Source: Bacteroidota bacterium (GTDB taxonomy: Bacteria; Bacteroidota; Bacteroidia; Chitinophagales; Chitinophagaceae). From it: a stretch of 64,000 bases of DNA. The stretch spans positions 558,001 through 622,000 of the forward strand of contig JADJJH010000003.1 of NCBI GenBank assembly GCA_016706595.1. Direction: 5' to 3'. Positions within the stretch are counted from its first letter, which is position 1. Each line of letters begins with the position of its first letter. A program made the translations under genes and the position numbers. A model generated the notes under the pieces. The model saw only the letters and a program-made list of their open reading frames with translations. It was not told the DNA's origin and ran no database searches. This document shows, piece after piece, positions 55,686 to 64,000 of the stretch.

Positions 55686-57275
55686 TTACTCTTGTTTGAT
55701 AATTACCATAGCTTTCTTTACAAATGCATCCTTGCCGTATAGTTCTTTGTAACGTCCATTGTTGCCAAAAATTAATCGGGAAAATTGAATTTTTAAACTT
55801 GCCTTTACTTCTGCCAATAATGTGGGGTTCGAAAGAATATTATCGTTCAATTGCTGTTTCTTAAAAAATGATTTCAATTCTTTCATTATGTTATCCGTAA
55901 GGGTAATATCTTTAATTTTTGGCTTATCAAGCTGGTAGGAATTAAATTCAGTTAGATGTTCATAATAATACCGAAATGTAAACTCTTCTGCCACATGATT
56001 TCGATAAAAATCATCTAAGATGGCATGATAGGTAGTGTCGAGTGGAATAAAATACTCCGGAATAAGTCCTTCATCGCCATATACTTTTTTATTTTGTGAA
56101 GTATAAAACACTTTTTTACCATTGCTTATCGTATCTCGATGTTGTAACTGACCATTACTAAACCGATCAATGATATCATGCTGATATTCTTCTTTGCCAT
56201 TTGCAAATGATTTTTGAATGCATCGTCCACTTGGTAAATAATACCTTGCAGTGGTAATTCTAATAGCTGATCCGTCGGGTAGTTGAAATTGTTCTTGAAC
56301 AAGTCCTTTTCCAAACGACCTTCTGCCAATTATAATTCCTCGGTCTAAATCTTGAATTGCCCCTGCTAATATTTCACTGGCTGACGCCGAATGTTCATTT
56401 ATTAGTACACATAATTTGCCGGTTTCAAATAATCCATTTTTATGACTAACCAAGTTGTCATTTTTTAATTTTCCCTTTGTGCTTACCAAGGTATGTTCTC
56501 CGGCAATCAGTTCGTCGGCAATGTCTGTAGCTGCATCCATATAGCCACCTGGATTATCGCGTAAGTCTAAGATAAGGTTTTGTAATCCTTGTTCCTTTAA
56601 GGCTTGCAATGCCTTGATGAATTCATTGTAAGTGGTTTCACTGAACATGTCGATTCGAATAAAACCATTGGTCGCATCAAGCATAAAATAAGCACTCACG
56701 CTGCGAATTGGCACATCACCTCGTGCAATATTTATCGAATGGTAGGTATTGTTTAACCGCAATACATGCAATGTGATTTTTGAATTACTCTTTCCACGAA
56801 TCAACTTAATAATATCTTCTTGATCCAGCTTTTTTCCGGCTATTGTATCATTATTCACCTTAATGATTTTGTCTCCGGCAACAATGTCTAATTTTTCAGA
56901 AGGACCTCCTTCAATTACCGAAGAAATAGTAGTGCTATCTTGATAAGTATAAAATTCAATACCTATTCCACTAAAGCTGCCATCAAGCTCTTCATTTGCA
57001 CGTACTAAATCGTCTTTAGGAATAAATACAGTATGTGGATCTAATTGTTTTAATATGCCTTCAATTCCATAACGATACAATACTTGGTCATCAAGCGTAT
57101 CCACATAATGAATTTTTACGAGTTGTATTAATTCATCTAAATAAGTTTGGTTGTGATAAAAGTTGATTTGCTTCCCTGCGGGACCCGACATTTTATACCC
57201 GAGCCACATGCCCACAATTAATACCAAGGCAAACATAAGTGGCTGCCAAAAGTGTTTTGTTTTTTTGGGTTCCAA
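55686..57275 (-). CDS. C-terminal processing peptidase, S41 family
   Basis: 529 residues starting at a TTG (57275). One N-terminal membrane anchor (about 10-28), a helical region, a PDZ domain (IGIEFYTYQDSTTISSVIEGGP, VAGDKIIKVNND) and the S41 protease core: LDLRDNPGGYMDAATDIAD, the catalytic serine in NEHSASASEILAG and the lysine in GRRSFGKGLVQ. Length is typical of Bacteroidota CtpA-like enzymes, which trim periplasmic proteins. The PKD-type lipoprotein gene lies 5 bases upstream in the same direction. Confidence 0.92.
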   Translation of the reverse strand: MEPKKTKHFWQPLMFALVLIVGMWLGYKMSGPAGKQINFYHNQTYLDELIQLVKIHYVDTLDDQVLYRYGIEGILKQLDPHTVFIPKDDLVRANEELDGSFSGIGIEFYTYQDSTTISSVIEGGPSEKLDIVAGDKIIKVNNDTIAGKKLDQEDIIKLIRGKSNSKITLHVLRLNNTYHSINIARGDVPIRSVSAYFMLDATNGFIRIDMFSETTYNEFIKALQALKEQGLQNLILDLRDNPGGYMDAATDIADELIAGEHTLVSTKGKLKNDNLVSHKNGLFETGKLCVLINEHSASASEILAGAIQDLDRGIIIGRRSFGKGLVQEQFQLPDGSAIRITTARYYLPSGRCIQKSFANGKEEYQHDIIDRFSNGQLQHRDTISNGKKVFYTSQNKKVYGDEGLIPEYFIPLDTTYHAILDDFYRNHVAEEFTFRYYYEHLTEFNSYQLDKPKIKDITLTDNIMKELKSFFKKQQLNDNILSNPTLLAEVKASLKIQFSRLIFGNNGRYKELYGKDAFVKKAMVIIKQE

Positions 57276-57280
57276 AATTA

Positions 57281-57637
57281 TTAAGGACTAACCGTAATGG
57301 TTTTTGAAATAAAGTTTGCTTTTGTGCTGTAATTGCCATCGGTAATGGTATGATCACCAACTGCTAAAATAACGGTGTAATTTCCCGTTCCGGTAACCAC
57401 TATTTTTTGATGACGATTTACACTATCGATTGTAGCTCCGCCTGGATAAAACCCACCACTTGAATTAATCCAAACAAGCTTCTCATAATTTTCAGAACAA
57501 TTCAAAAGATAAAGGGTGTCATTCACTTTAGGACTTTCTTTTGAAAAAGTAAAACACGCTTTAGCCGGACCGGTTTTAGTACATGAGGCAATGCTTAATG
57601 TGGCTGCCAAAATTAAAAGAAGCGCTATTCGTGACAT
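57281..57637 (-). CDS. Small lipoprotein, PKD-like
   Basis: 118 residues with a lipobox SIASC (Cys19). The remainder (ACFTFSKESPKVNDTLYLLNCS, GNYTVILAVGD) is a single PKD/Ig-like domain. Stop and the S41 start are 5 bases apart, so they are one operon; it may be a surface partner or unrelated accessory. Function unknown. Confidence 0.7.
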   Translation of the reverse strand: MSRIALLLILAATLSIASCTKTGPAKACFTFSKESPKVNDTLYLLNCSENYEKLVWINSSGGFYPGGATIDSVNRHQKIVVTGTGNYTVILAVGDHTITDGNYSTKANFISKTITVSP

Positions 57638-57750
57638 AATGTGTTATAAATTTCGGACTAAAGTAATCGTTTTTTCGGGATTCCAAAAATGTTCTTCTCT
57701 TGTTTGTTTTTGTTGGCATCGTAAGAAATGCGCATAATTTTGTGCAAGAA

Positions 57751-58194
57751 CTATAAAATCAGCAATTGCTTCGACTTTAAATTTTCATAATGGATGGGAA
57801 AACTATACACTACCACATTCATTTTTTTTAAAACTTCCGTCAATAATTCAATATATGTTTTTTGCAGATAACCGGCTTTAATCATCCAAATGAAGTCAAT
57901 ATTTTTAGCCTCTTCAAGCATAAAATCGGTTTTCTTTCGATTGGTATATATTGTATGAGAAATGAGTTTTTCATCTTCAATAAATGTGTACACTTCAAAA
58001 CTTCGTTTTTCGGTATTTATCTCACAGGTATGGTCTCGTTGAAAATCAAAATTAAATGCCTTATTTAGATGCCAAATAAATCGGTGTGAATCGTATGGGC
58101 AAACAATGCCTATTAAAGCACTATTTTCAAAATAATCGTGCTCAAGCATCGAATTGTCGAGTACAAGTTTCTTTGATTTATTTAAGGTTGCCAT
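57751..58194 (-). CDS. IPExxxVDY-family protein
   Basis: 147 residues, no signal peptide. FENSALIGIVCPYDSHRFIWHLNKAFNFDF and FIEDEKLISHTIYTN fit the small Bacteroidota IPExxxVDY family, although the naming motif itself is only weakly seen. It overlaps the alkyltransferase-like gene by 13 bases and is the last gene of the trmB operon. Function unknown. Confidence 0.65.
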   Translation of the reverse strand: MATLNKSKKLVLDNSMLEHDYFENSALIGIVCPYDSHRFIWHLNKAFNFDFQRDHTCEINTEKRSFEVYTFIEDEKLISHTIYTNRKKTDFMLEEAKNIDFIWMIKAGYLQKTYIELLTEVLKKMNVVVYSFPIHYENLKSKQLLIL

Positions 58195-58511
58195 ACATAT
58201 TTCTTAAAATCTAGAATTTGATCATCTTTGATTATGAATCCTTCTGCTTCTAGCAATTCTTGCATCAGGGTAGGGCTTCCAAAATGATGTTTTCCGGTTA
58301 ATAGCCCATTTCTATTTACCACACGGTGGGCAGGTATGGGAGGTTGTATATGATGTGCTGCATTCATAGCCCAACCAACCATTCGTGCAGTGAGTCGTGT
58401 TCCGGCGTGTTCGGCTAAAATGCCATAAGTGCATACTTTTCCACGAGGTATTTGTCGTACCAAAGCATATATTTTTTCTATCCAATCGTCTGTTCTAAGC
58501 TTTGGTTTCAC
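58182..58511 (-). CDS. Alkyltransferase-like (ATL) protein
   Basis: 109 residues, the size of an isolated MGMT DNA-binding domain. RQIPRGKVCTYGILAEHAG and ARMVGWAMN are the helix-turn-helix part. The active-site PCHR of O6-methylguanine methyltransferase reads PAHR (in IPAHRVVNRNG): the acceptor cysteine is alanine. So it can bind O6-alkylguanine and flag it for nucleotide excision repair, but not repair it. It overlaps the genes on both sides (DUF5522 by 17 bases, IPExxxVDY by 13). Confidence 0.88.
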   Translation of the reverse strand: MKPKLRTDDWIEKIYALVRQIPRGKVCTYGILAEHAGTRLTARMVGWAMNAAHHIQPPIPAHRVVNRNGLLTGKHHFGSPTLMQELLEAEGFIIKDDQILDFKKYVWQP

Positions 58512-58713
58512 CTTCCTTAGTTTTACTTATGGTTTGGTTTTTTATAAGTTGCCTTCGTTTATTATCATCCAATACATTTTTATAATCAAACGGGCAATGT
58601 CTGCATCCATTCCCACAACAATATCCTCGATTCAATAAGTATGCTGCTGTAAATACCACAAACCCATTTTCGTTGCTGAAACATTCGTCATCCTCAAATA
58701 ATGCTTTCTTCAT
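58495..58713 (-). CDS. DUF5522 small cysteine-rich protein
   Basis: 72 residues. FVVFTAAYLLNRGYCCGNGCRHCPFDY (about 18-44) is the signature of the DUF5522 family, with four cysteines in C-C-x-x-x-C-x-x-C arrangement, probably a metal site. It overlaps trmB by 20 bases at the start and the ATL gene by 17 bases at the end. Function unknown; usually a single-domain protein of this size. Confidence 0.8.
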   Translation of the reverse strand: MKKALFEDDECFSNENGFVVFTAAYLLNRGYCCGNGCRHCPFDYKNVLDDNKRRQLIKNQTISKTKEGETKA

Positions 58714-59389
58714 TTAGTTTCTTTTTCGGAGGCACAATGATTTCTTTTTCGGGTAAATTGAAGCAAATATATTGAATTGTTCGATGGTCGAGCAAATGCT
58801 GTTTTTCATAAAAAGTAAGTATCGAAAGTGGAAATGCAGGCTCTCCATTTTTATGCACATCATCTATCTTTTCAATAATATGACATTGATGATGTTCAAC
58901 CATTTCAATAGTAAAATCAAATAAGGGTTTCGAATCTGTTTTCAGATGCATTTTCCCGTTTTTTTCGAGTATCTGCTGATACATTTTTAAAAACTTATGA
59001 TGAGTTAGCCGGTTTTTCGCTTTGGATTCACGAAGAAAGGGGTCAGGAAAAGTGATCCAAATTTCAGCAACTTGGTTTGCGTTGAAATAGGCAATAATTT
59101 GTTCGATACGAATTCGAAGGAAGGCTACATTTTTAATTCCTTCTTGTAAGGCCTTTTTAGCACCTATATACATACGGTTACCTTTCACATCGATACCGAT
59201 AAAATTTTTATCCGGAAATGCTTTGGCCATATTCACGGTATACTCACCTTTCCCGCATGCTAATTCAAGAATGATGGGGTGATTGTTACCAAAAATTTCA
59301 GTCCAACGGGCCTGAATATTTTCTGGATATTGAAACACATTCGAAAAAGTGTTTAGTTCGGCAAATCTTTGCAATTTCTTTCCTTGCAT
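58694..59389 (-). CDS. trmB: tRNA (guanine-N7-)-methyltransferase
   Basis: 231 residues. It methylates G46 in tRNA with S-adenosylmethionine. SAM motif LACGKGEYTVNMAKAFP, FIGIDVKGNRMYIGAKKA and the substrate motif WITFPDPFLRESKAKNRLTH are characteristic of TrmB. First gene of an operon in which each following gene overlaps the previous one. Confidence 0.94.
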   Translation of the reverse strand: MQGKKLQRFAELNTFSNVFQYPENIQARWTEIFGNNHPIILELACGKGEYTVNMAKAFPDKNFIGIDVKGNRMYIGAKKALQEGIKNVAFLRIRIEQIIAYFNANQVAEIWITFPDPFLRESKAKNRLTHHKFLKMYQQILEKNGKMHLKTDSKPLFDFTIEMVEHHQCHIIEKIDDVHKNGEPAFPLSILTFYEKQHLLDHRTIQYICFNLPEKEIIVPPKKKLNEESII

Positions 59390-59527
59390 GGCATCTCTAC
59401 AAAATTTTAATACTTGTATGGCAGCAAATGTATTAAAAGTTGTTGACTAGCATTTATACAATTTATAATTCAAGATGAAGTGTCTACATCTATTTTTTGA
59501 ATTTTAAATGGAACTAGAAATTTGTCT

Positions 59528-59556
59528 TTTGTATTTCTGATTAAATACTAAATTTG
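59528..59556 (+). promoter_or_regulatory. Bacteroidota-type promoter of frr
   Basis: TTTG (59528-59531) and TAAATTTG (59549-59556) with a 17-base spacer match the -33/-7 elements of the phylum. The ATG lies 18 bases downstream. Motif match only; the spacer is slightly short. Confidence 0.45.
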
Positions 59557-59574
59557 CCGAAAATAATTTAGGCG

Positions 59575-60138
59575 ATGACAGAAGCAACAGATAATATCAT
59601 AAAAAGTGTCGGTGAACATATGGCGAAGGCCATCAGTCATTTAGAAGCAGAAATATTGAAAGTGAGAGCAGGCAAGGCAACCCCGAATTTAGTAGATGGT
59701 ATTTTAGTTGAATACTACGGGTCGCCCACACCTATAGCACAAGTTGCCAATGTGAGTATAGCCGATGTTCGAACTTTGACTATACAGCCATACGAAAAAA
59801 ATATGTTAGCGCCCATCGAAAGATCAATTATGGCCGCTAATATTGGCATTACGCCACAAAATGATGGCGTAATTATCAGGTTATTTTTACCTCCACTTAC
59901 TGAAGAACGTCGTAAAGAATTTGTGAAAAAAGTTATGCATGAAGGTGAAACTGCAAAAATTGCTGTTCGAAACATTCGACGTGATGGGATGGAAGAAATT
60001 AAGAAATTGCAAAAAGATGGATTAAGTGAAGATGCTGCAAAGGAGAGTGAATCTTCAATCCAGGCAATTACTGATAAAAAGATAGCAGAAATTGATGTGC
60101 ATTGCGCAGCGAAAGAAAAAGAATTGCTTACCGTATAA
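59575..60138 (+). CDS. frr: Ribosome recycling factor
   Basis: 187 residues. It splits post-termination ribosomes together with EF-G. LEAEILKVRAGKATPNLVDGI, YYGSPTPIAQVANVSI, TIQPYEKNMLAPIERSI and RRDGMEEIKKLQKDG are the family motifs. Its stop shares bases with the start of the sterol-desaturase gene (TAATG), so the two are coupled. Confidence 0.96.
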   Translation: MTEATDNIIKSVGEHMAKAISHLEAEILKVRAGKATPNLVDGILVEYYGSPTPIAQVANVSIADVRTLTIQPYEKNMLAPIERSIMAANIGITPQNDGVIIRLFLPPLTEERRKEFVKKVMHEGETAKIAVRNIRRDGMEEIKKLQKDGLSEDAAKESESSIQAITDKKIAEIDVHCAAKEKELLTV

Positions 60139-61037
60139 TGTGGCAAACCTTACAGCATTACCTTCATAACAATTGGTTGCTAACCATTTCTGCCCCTATT
60201 TATTTTGTATTAATTTCACTTGAAGTCATTTTCAGTAATTATCAAAATAAAAAGTTTTATACCCTAAAGGAAACACTCATTAACTTTTGGTTGAATATCG
60301 TAAATACTTTATTGGGTATTAGTATTAAAGTATTTGTATTGGCTATCATGAGCCTGTTCATTCAATTTCAAATTGTTGAAATTGCGAACCCCTATTTTTA
60401 TTGGATTCTTTTATTTTTCGGACTCGATTTTTGCTTTTATCTCGAACACCGAAGTGAGCATTTTTGTCGAATCTTATGGGCAGTGCATGTAACGCATCAT
60501 TCGTCGAAAGAGTTTAATTTAACCACCGGTTTTCGTTCCTCAGTATTCAGACCCTTTGTTTCATTTTGGTTTTTCATTCCACTGGTAATTTTGGGATTTG
60601 ACCCATTGGATATTTTATTGATGGATGCCATTTGTCAGATTTATGGCATTATTGTACACACTCGCTTTATTAAAAAAATGCCTTCGTGGTTCGAAATTCT
60701 CTTGGTGAGTCCTTCGCATCATAGAGTTCATCATGCAAGCAATATTTTATATCTCGATAAAAATATGGGTATGGTACTTATTATTTGGGATAAACTATTT
60801 GGAACATTTCAGAATGAATTAGAAAGCGAAGCAGTGGTGTATGGACTAACAAAAAATCCCGAACGACCTCATCATCCAATTCATATTATATTTCATGAAT
60901 GGGGGCAATTACTCAAGGATATTTCAAAAAGTGGAACTTCATTCCTAGACAAATTAAAATATATTTTTATGCCGCCCGGATGGAGTCATGATGGAAGTTC
61001 GCAAACGGCTAAAGAACTTCGCAAGCATATGCGTTAA
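60138..61037 (+). CDS. Sterol-desaturase / fatty-acid-hydroxylase family membrane enzyme
   Basis: 299 residues from the ATG at 60138 (the longer reading to 60102 is inside frr). Four membrane segments (about 12-30, 55-78, 90-108, 145-165). The eight-histidine diiron pattern is visible: HRSEH, HVTHHSS and SPSHHRVHH. The family hydroxylates or desaturates fatty acids, sterols or carotenoids; which substrate is unknown. Coupled to frr by a 1-base overlap, although the roles are unrelated. Confidence 0.88.
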   Translation: MWQTLQHYLHNNWLLTISAPIYFVLISLEVIFSNYQNKKFYTLKETLINFWLNIVNTLLGISIKVFVLAIMSLFIQFQIVEIANPYFYWILLFFGLDFCFYLEHRSEHFCRILWAVHVTHHSSKEFNLTTGFRSSVFRPFVSFWFFIPLVILGFDPLDILLMDAICQIYGIIVHTRFIKKMPSWFEILLVSPSHHRVHHASNILYLDKNMGMVLIIWDKLFGTFQNELESEAVVYGLTKNPERPHHPIHIIFHEWGQLLKDISKSGTSFLDKLKYIFMPPGWSHDGSSQTAKELRKHMR

Positions 61038-61051
61038 TTCTACTTTGATTT

Positions 61052-61813
61052 TTATTCATCTTTACGTTTAAACACCATCAATAATTGTTGATTATTAAAA
61101 AATCTTACATAAGTAGAATCCACTTCATATCGATTACTCGATTCTAAATGATGGGTAAATTGCTTTTCAAGAGCATCAATGGCAGCACAATACATTTCAG
61201 TCATCATTAATTTTAGGGGTTCGATTTTACCTTGATATGCTTTTATATCCCCACTAATTGAATTGCATCCAACGCTGCACGAAATTTTATTGGTTTTTAT
61301 CTTACAGTAAGATTTTGAAAAGTCTGCATGAAATAAAATCTTTCCACTCCAAATACTATCAAGCATATAATTTCCTTCAATGCTAAGCTCATTTTTTTGC
61401 TTTGTGGAATGAAGCAGAACCAAGAGTAATTTTTTACCCCTGTAACAATATACTTTTTGATGTACCCATTTAAATTTATTTACGACACCTAAATTTTGTT
61501 TGAACTGTGCCTCAATATTTCCAGGACAAGCCATGCGTGTGGAAGTTTGTATATCGATAGACAAAATATTTTTTGAACAAGAATAGATACCCGCCATGCG
61601 ATTACATCCAATGTAGGCAGTGATTTTTTTTTCGCTTGCTTCGAAATAAATTTCTGAACCTTCTGGAAAGGTGCTCACCATGGTTTGTCCAACTCGCATT
61701 TGGGCGATGGAAAAACTGCCCGACAAATCATGGCACGGAGATTTGCTATTCAGTTGGCCACTTACTTGAATGGCCAACAGTAAAGTTAAAATGAACAAAA
61801 GGTTTCTTTTCAT
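61052..61813 (-). CDS. Secreted tandem META-domain protein
   Basis: 253 residues with a signal peptide (MKRNLLFILTLLLAIQVSGQ). Two META/HslJ-like domains can be seen: about 20-135 (ITAYIGCNRMAGIYSCSKNILSI...TRMACPG) and about 140-250 (ISCSVGCNSISGDIKAYQG...LMMTEMYC), each with the IGCNxxxG turn and an M(A/Y)C motif after a strand. Periplasmic; META proteins relate to heat-shock protein HslJ, with no known reaction. Convergent with the sterol-desaturase gene, 14 bases apart. Confidence 0.8.
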   Translation of the reverse strand: MKRNLLFILTLLLAIQVSGQLNSKSPCHDLSGSFSIAQMRVGQTMVSTFPEGSEIYFEASEKKITAYIGCNRMAGIYSCSKNILSIDIQTSTRMACPGNIEAQFKQNLGVVNKFKWVHQKVYCYRGKKLLLVLLHSTKQKNELSIEGNYMLDSIWSGKILFHADFSKSYCKIKTNKISCSVGCNSISGDIKAYQGKIEPLKLMMTEMYCAAIDALEKQFTHHLESSNRYEVDSTYVRFFNNQQLLMVFKRKDE

Positions 61814-61919
61814 GTAATTAACGCTTTAAACTGCCCTAAAGGTAATTAAGCAAGTTTTACAACGTACATTTGCCACCTTTTAATAAAAAAATAGCCATTA
61901 AGGCTAAGTAAAAATTTAC

Positions 61920-63728
61920 ATGGAAATAAGAAACATTGCAATTATTGCTCACGTTGATCATGGTAAAACAACCCTGGTTGATAAGATTTTACATCAAACT
62001 AATGTATTTCGTTCAAATCAGGATACAGGTGATTTAATTATGGATAGTAATGATTTGGAAAGAGAGCGTGGTATCACCATCTTTTCAAAAAATGCATCAG
62101 TAATGTATAAAGGCGTTAAAATTAATGTCATCGATACCCCGGGTCACTCTGATTTTGGAGGTGAAGTTGAACGAGTTTTAAAAATGGCCGATGGTGTTAT
62201 TTTATTGGTCGACGCTTTTGAAGGTCCCATGCCGCAAACACGTTTCGTTTTGCAAAAGGCATTAGCATTACACTTAAAACCAATTGTGGTAATCAATAAA
62301 GTTGATAAGGCCAATTGTCGTCCTGATGAAGTACACGATGCGGTATTTGAATTATTTTTCAACCTAGATGCAACCGAAGACCAATTAAATTTCCCAACTT
62401 TTTATGGTTCAGGAAAAAACGGATGGTTTAATTCGGAGAATTCGCAATGTGATGATATTACCCCATTGTTAGATGGCATTTTGCAATATGTACCTGAACC
62501 TAAAATCGAAGAAGGACCATTACAAATGCAAATTACTTCTTTAGATTATTCTTCATTTCTAGGTCGAATTGCAGTTGGAAGAGTTGCGCGAGGAACGATC
62601 ACAGAGGGTGAAAATATTTTATTAATGCAAGCCGATGGTTCGTGCAAAAGAAATAAAGTAAAAGAGCTTTATATTTTTGAATCATTAGGAAAGAAGAAAG
62701 TAAGTGAAGTAGTAGCCGGAGATATTTGTGCGGTGGTAGGGTTAGAAGATTTTAATATTGGTGATACCATTGCTGATGCTGAACACCCTGAGGCATTAGC
62801 CGTTATTTCGGTGGATGAACCAACGATGAATATGACTTTCAGTATCAATAACTCACCATTCTTTGGCAAGGATGGGAAGTTTGTAACAAGCCGTCATTTA
62901 CGTGATCGCTTAATGAAAGAAACAGAAAAGAATCTTGCACTCAAAGTAGAAGACACAGATAATGGTGATACATTTTTAGTTTATGGAAGAGGGATTTTAC
63001 ACTTGGGTATTTTAATCGAAACGATGCGTCGTGAAGGTTATGAATTAACAGTTGGTCAGCCACAAGTAATTGTAAAAAATATTGATGGTGTGAAATGCGA
63101 ACCTTATGAAACCTTAGTAATTGATGTTCCCGAAGAATTAGCGAGTAAAGCCATTGATTTAGTAAGCCGTCGAAAAGGTGAAATGTTGGTGATGGAGACG
63201 AAAGGAGATATGCAACATCTTGAATTTGACATCCCTTCACGTGGTTTAATCGGTTTACGTACCTTAATGCTTACCAATACACAAGGTGAAGCAGTAATGG
63301 CGCATCGATTTACTGAATACAAACCGTGGAAAGGTTCAATTCCTGGAAGAAATAATGGCGTGTTGATTTCTAAATTTAATGGAAGTACAACCGGTTATTC
63401 AATCGATAAATTACAAGATCGCGGAACTTTCTTTGTTGATCCAGGAGAAGAAGTATATGCTGGTCAAATCATTGCTGAAAATATTAAGCCGGGTGATTTA
63501 TTAGTGAATGCCGTTGAAGGTAAAAAACTAACCAATCATCGTGCCAGCGGAAGTGATGATGCAAACCGCATTGCGCCTAAAAAATTATTAAGTTTAGAAG
63601 AATGTATGGAATATATTGAATATGATGAGTGTATTGAGGTTACACCAAATTTTATTCGTATGAGAAAGATTATCTTAAATGAAGACGATCGTAAGAAAAG
63701 TCAGAAACAAGTTGCTTCGGTAGCTTAG
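61920..63728 (+). CDS. typA: Translational GTPase TypA (BipA)
   Basis: 602 residues, usual length. G1 AHVDHGKTTLVDKIL, G2 RGITIFSKNAS, G3 DTPGHSDFGGEVERVL, G4 NKVDKANC. EF-G-like domains II, III and V follow, then the TypA-specific C-terminal region (SDDANRIAPKKLLSLEECMEYIEYDE). It binds ribosomes in assembly and stress response. A terminator follows. Confidence 0.96.
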   Translation: MEIRNIAIIAHVDHGKTTLVDKILHQTNVFRSNQDTGDLIMDSNDLERERGITIFSKNASVMYKGVKINVIDTPGHSDFGGEVERVLKMADGVILLVDAFEGPMPQTRFVLQKALALHLKPIVVINKVDKANCRPDEVHDAVFELFFNLDATEDQLNFPTFYGSGKNGWFNSENSQCDDITPLLDGILQYVPEPKIEEGPLQMQITSLDYSSFLGRIAVGRVARGTITEGENILLMQADGSCKRNKVKELYIFESLGKKKVSEVVAGDICAVVGLEDFNIGDTIADAEHPEALAVISVDEPTMNMTFSINNSPFFGKDGKFVTSRHLRDRLMKETEKNLALKVEDTDNGDTFLVYGRGILHLGILIETMRREGYELTVGQPQVIVKNIDGVKCEPYETLVIDVPEELASKAIDLVSRRKGEMLVMETKGDMQHLEFDIPSRGLIGLRTLMLTNTQGEAVMAHRFTEYKPWKGSIPGRNNGVLISKFNGSTTGYSIDKLQDRGTFFVDPGEEVYAGQIIAENIKPGDLLVNAVEGKKLTNHRASGSDDANRIAPKKLLSLEECMEYIEYDECIEVTPNFIRMRKIILNEDDRKKSQKQVASVA

Positions 63729-63746
63729 TTCTTTACATTAAATTTG

Positions 63747-63774
63747 AAATGCCGGGTATTTATCCGGCATTTTT
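63747..63774 (+). terminator. Terminator of typA
   Basis: AAATGCCGG and CCGGCATTT flank an 8-base loop and are followed by T7; it lies about 20 bases after the typA stop. Confidence 0.85.
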
Positions 63775-63831
63775 TTTATGCAAAATTTGCATCTCGTGCT
63801 TATGTGTGCATTGAAAATGAAAGCATAAAAA

Positions 63832-63852
63832 AAGCTGCTCATTGAGCAGCTT
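63832..63852 (-). terminator. Terminator of the RNA-binding protein gene
   Basis: AAGCTGCTC pairs with GAGCAGCTT around a 3-base loop and, on the minus strand, is followed by a T-run. It lies 28 bases after the stop of the partial gene. Confidence 0.8.
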
Positions 63853-63879
63853 GTAAGGTTTTATAAAATCAAGTTTTTA

Positions 63880-64000
63880 TTAATTCTCTCTTCTATTGTA
63901 ACCACCTTCGCGGTTATTATCGCGATAGCCACCGCCACCGCCTGTGCCTTCAGTTTTAGGACGAGCTTCGTTTACACGAAGGGCAAGACCCATAACCTCA
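63880..64000 (-). CDS. C-terminal end of an RRM RNA-binding protein
   Basis: The last 40 codons read (E)VMGLALRVNEARPKTEG and then a Gly/Arg/Asn-rich tail (GGGGGYRDNN, GYNRREN). ALRVNEARPK is the end of an RNA-recognition motif and the glycine-rich tail is typical of small bacterial RRM proteins in this phylum. The start lies beyond the right edge. Possibly cold- or stress-regulated as in relatives, but nothing here shows it. Confidence 0.8.
   Translation of the reverse strand, partial: EVMGLALRVNEARPKTEGTGGGGGYRDNNREGGYNRREN

Overview
ORGANISM. The window is AT-rich chromosomal DNA of a member of the Bacteroidota. The signs are a GldJ-type gliding/secretion lipoprotein, a GldA-like ATPase, several large secreted proteins ending in type IX secretion system (T9SS) type A sorting domains or a CHU_C/type B domain, SprB-type repeats, a promoter of the TTTG-N19-TAnnTTTG form, and Bacteroidota-restricted hypothetical families. 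The order cannot be fixed from sequence alone; a Chitinophagales/Sphingobacteriales-like lineage is a guess. No phage, insertion sequence, CRISPR array or classical defence island was seen. LAYOUT. 1-4.6 kb: a partial secreted protein, divergent gldJ-like gene, DUF421 and DUF922 proteins, SRPBCC protein. 4.6-10.6 kb: hypothetical proteins, a decayed DUF2200 gene, a methyltransferase, a DUF1801/YdeI protein and a three-gene DinB / NRDE / ATP-grasp cluster. 10.6-14.5 kb: a 900-residue T9SS cargo gene bracketed by two mirrored pairs of long palindromic repeats, the outer one touching the 3' end of tRNA-Leu(UAA); tRNA-Gly(GCC) follows. 14.5-24.5 kb: a deoxyhypusine-synthase-like enzyme, an iron-permease-family protein, a tandem DUF3494 ice-binding-type T9SS cargo, a second DinB protein, a CHU_C protein and an outer-membrane barrel. 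24.6-34.1 kb: housekeeping genes (accC, GtrA, recG, rnhA, a cysteine/cystathionine synthase) mixed with a decaying minus-strand cluster (one gene with an amber codon, one 3' gene remnant). 34.2-37.2 kb: an ECF sigma gene overlapping an anti-sigma-like gene that is split by an A8 homopolymer, a 21-bp minisatellite and a protein with a duplicated domain. 37.5-46.2 kb: a two-gene operon for a 2395-residue T9SS cargo with SprB repeats and a companion T9SS protein. 46.2-64 kb: NlpC/P60 peptidase, transglutaminase-like protein, GldA-like ATPase, TonB-like protein, fbp with a triplicated leader, miaE, a LytS/LytTR two-component pair, S41 protease, the overlapping trmB operon, frr, a sterol-desaturase-family protein, META protein, typA, and the end of an RRM protein. 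HOW IT FITS. Most of the coding capacity serves the cell surface: T9SS cargo (four sorting-domain genes on both strands), lipoproteins, regulators of envelope functions and cell-wall enzymes. Housekeeping genes are scattered between them singly or in pairs. The least explained elements are not proteins but repeats: two families of dispersed palindromic intergenic repeats, a coding-capable minisatellite and the triplicated fbp leader.
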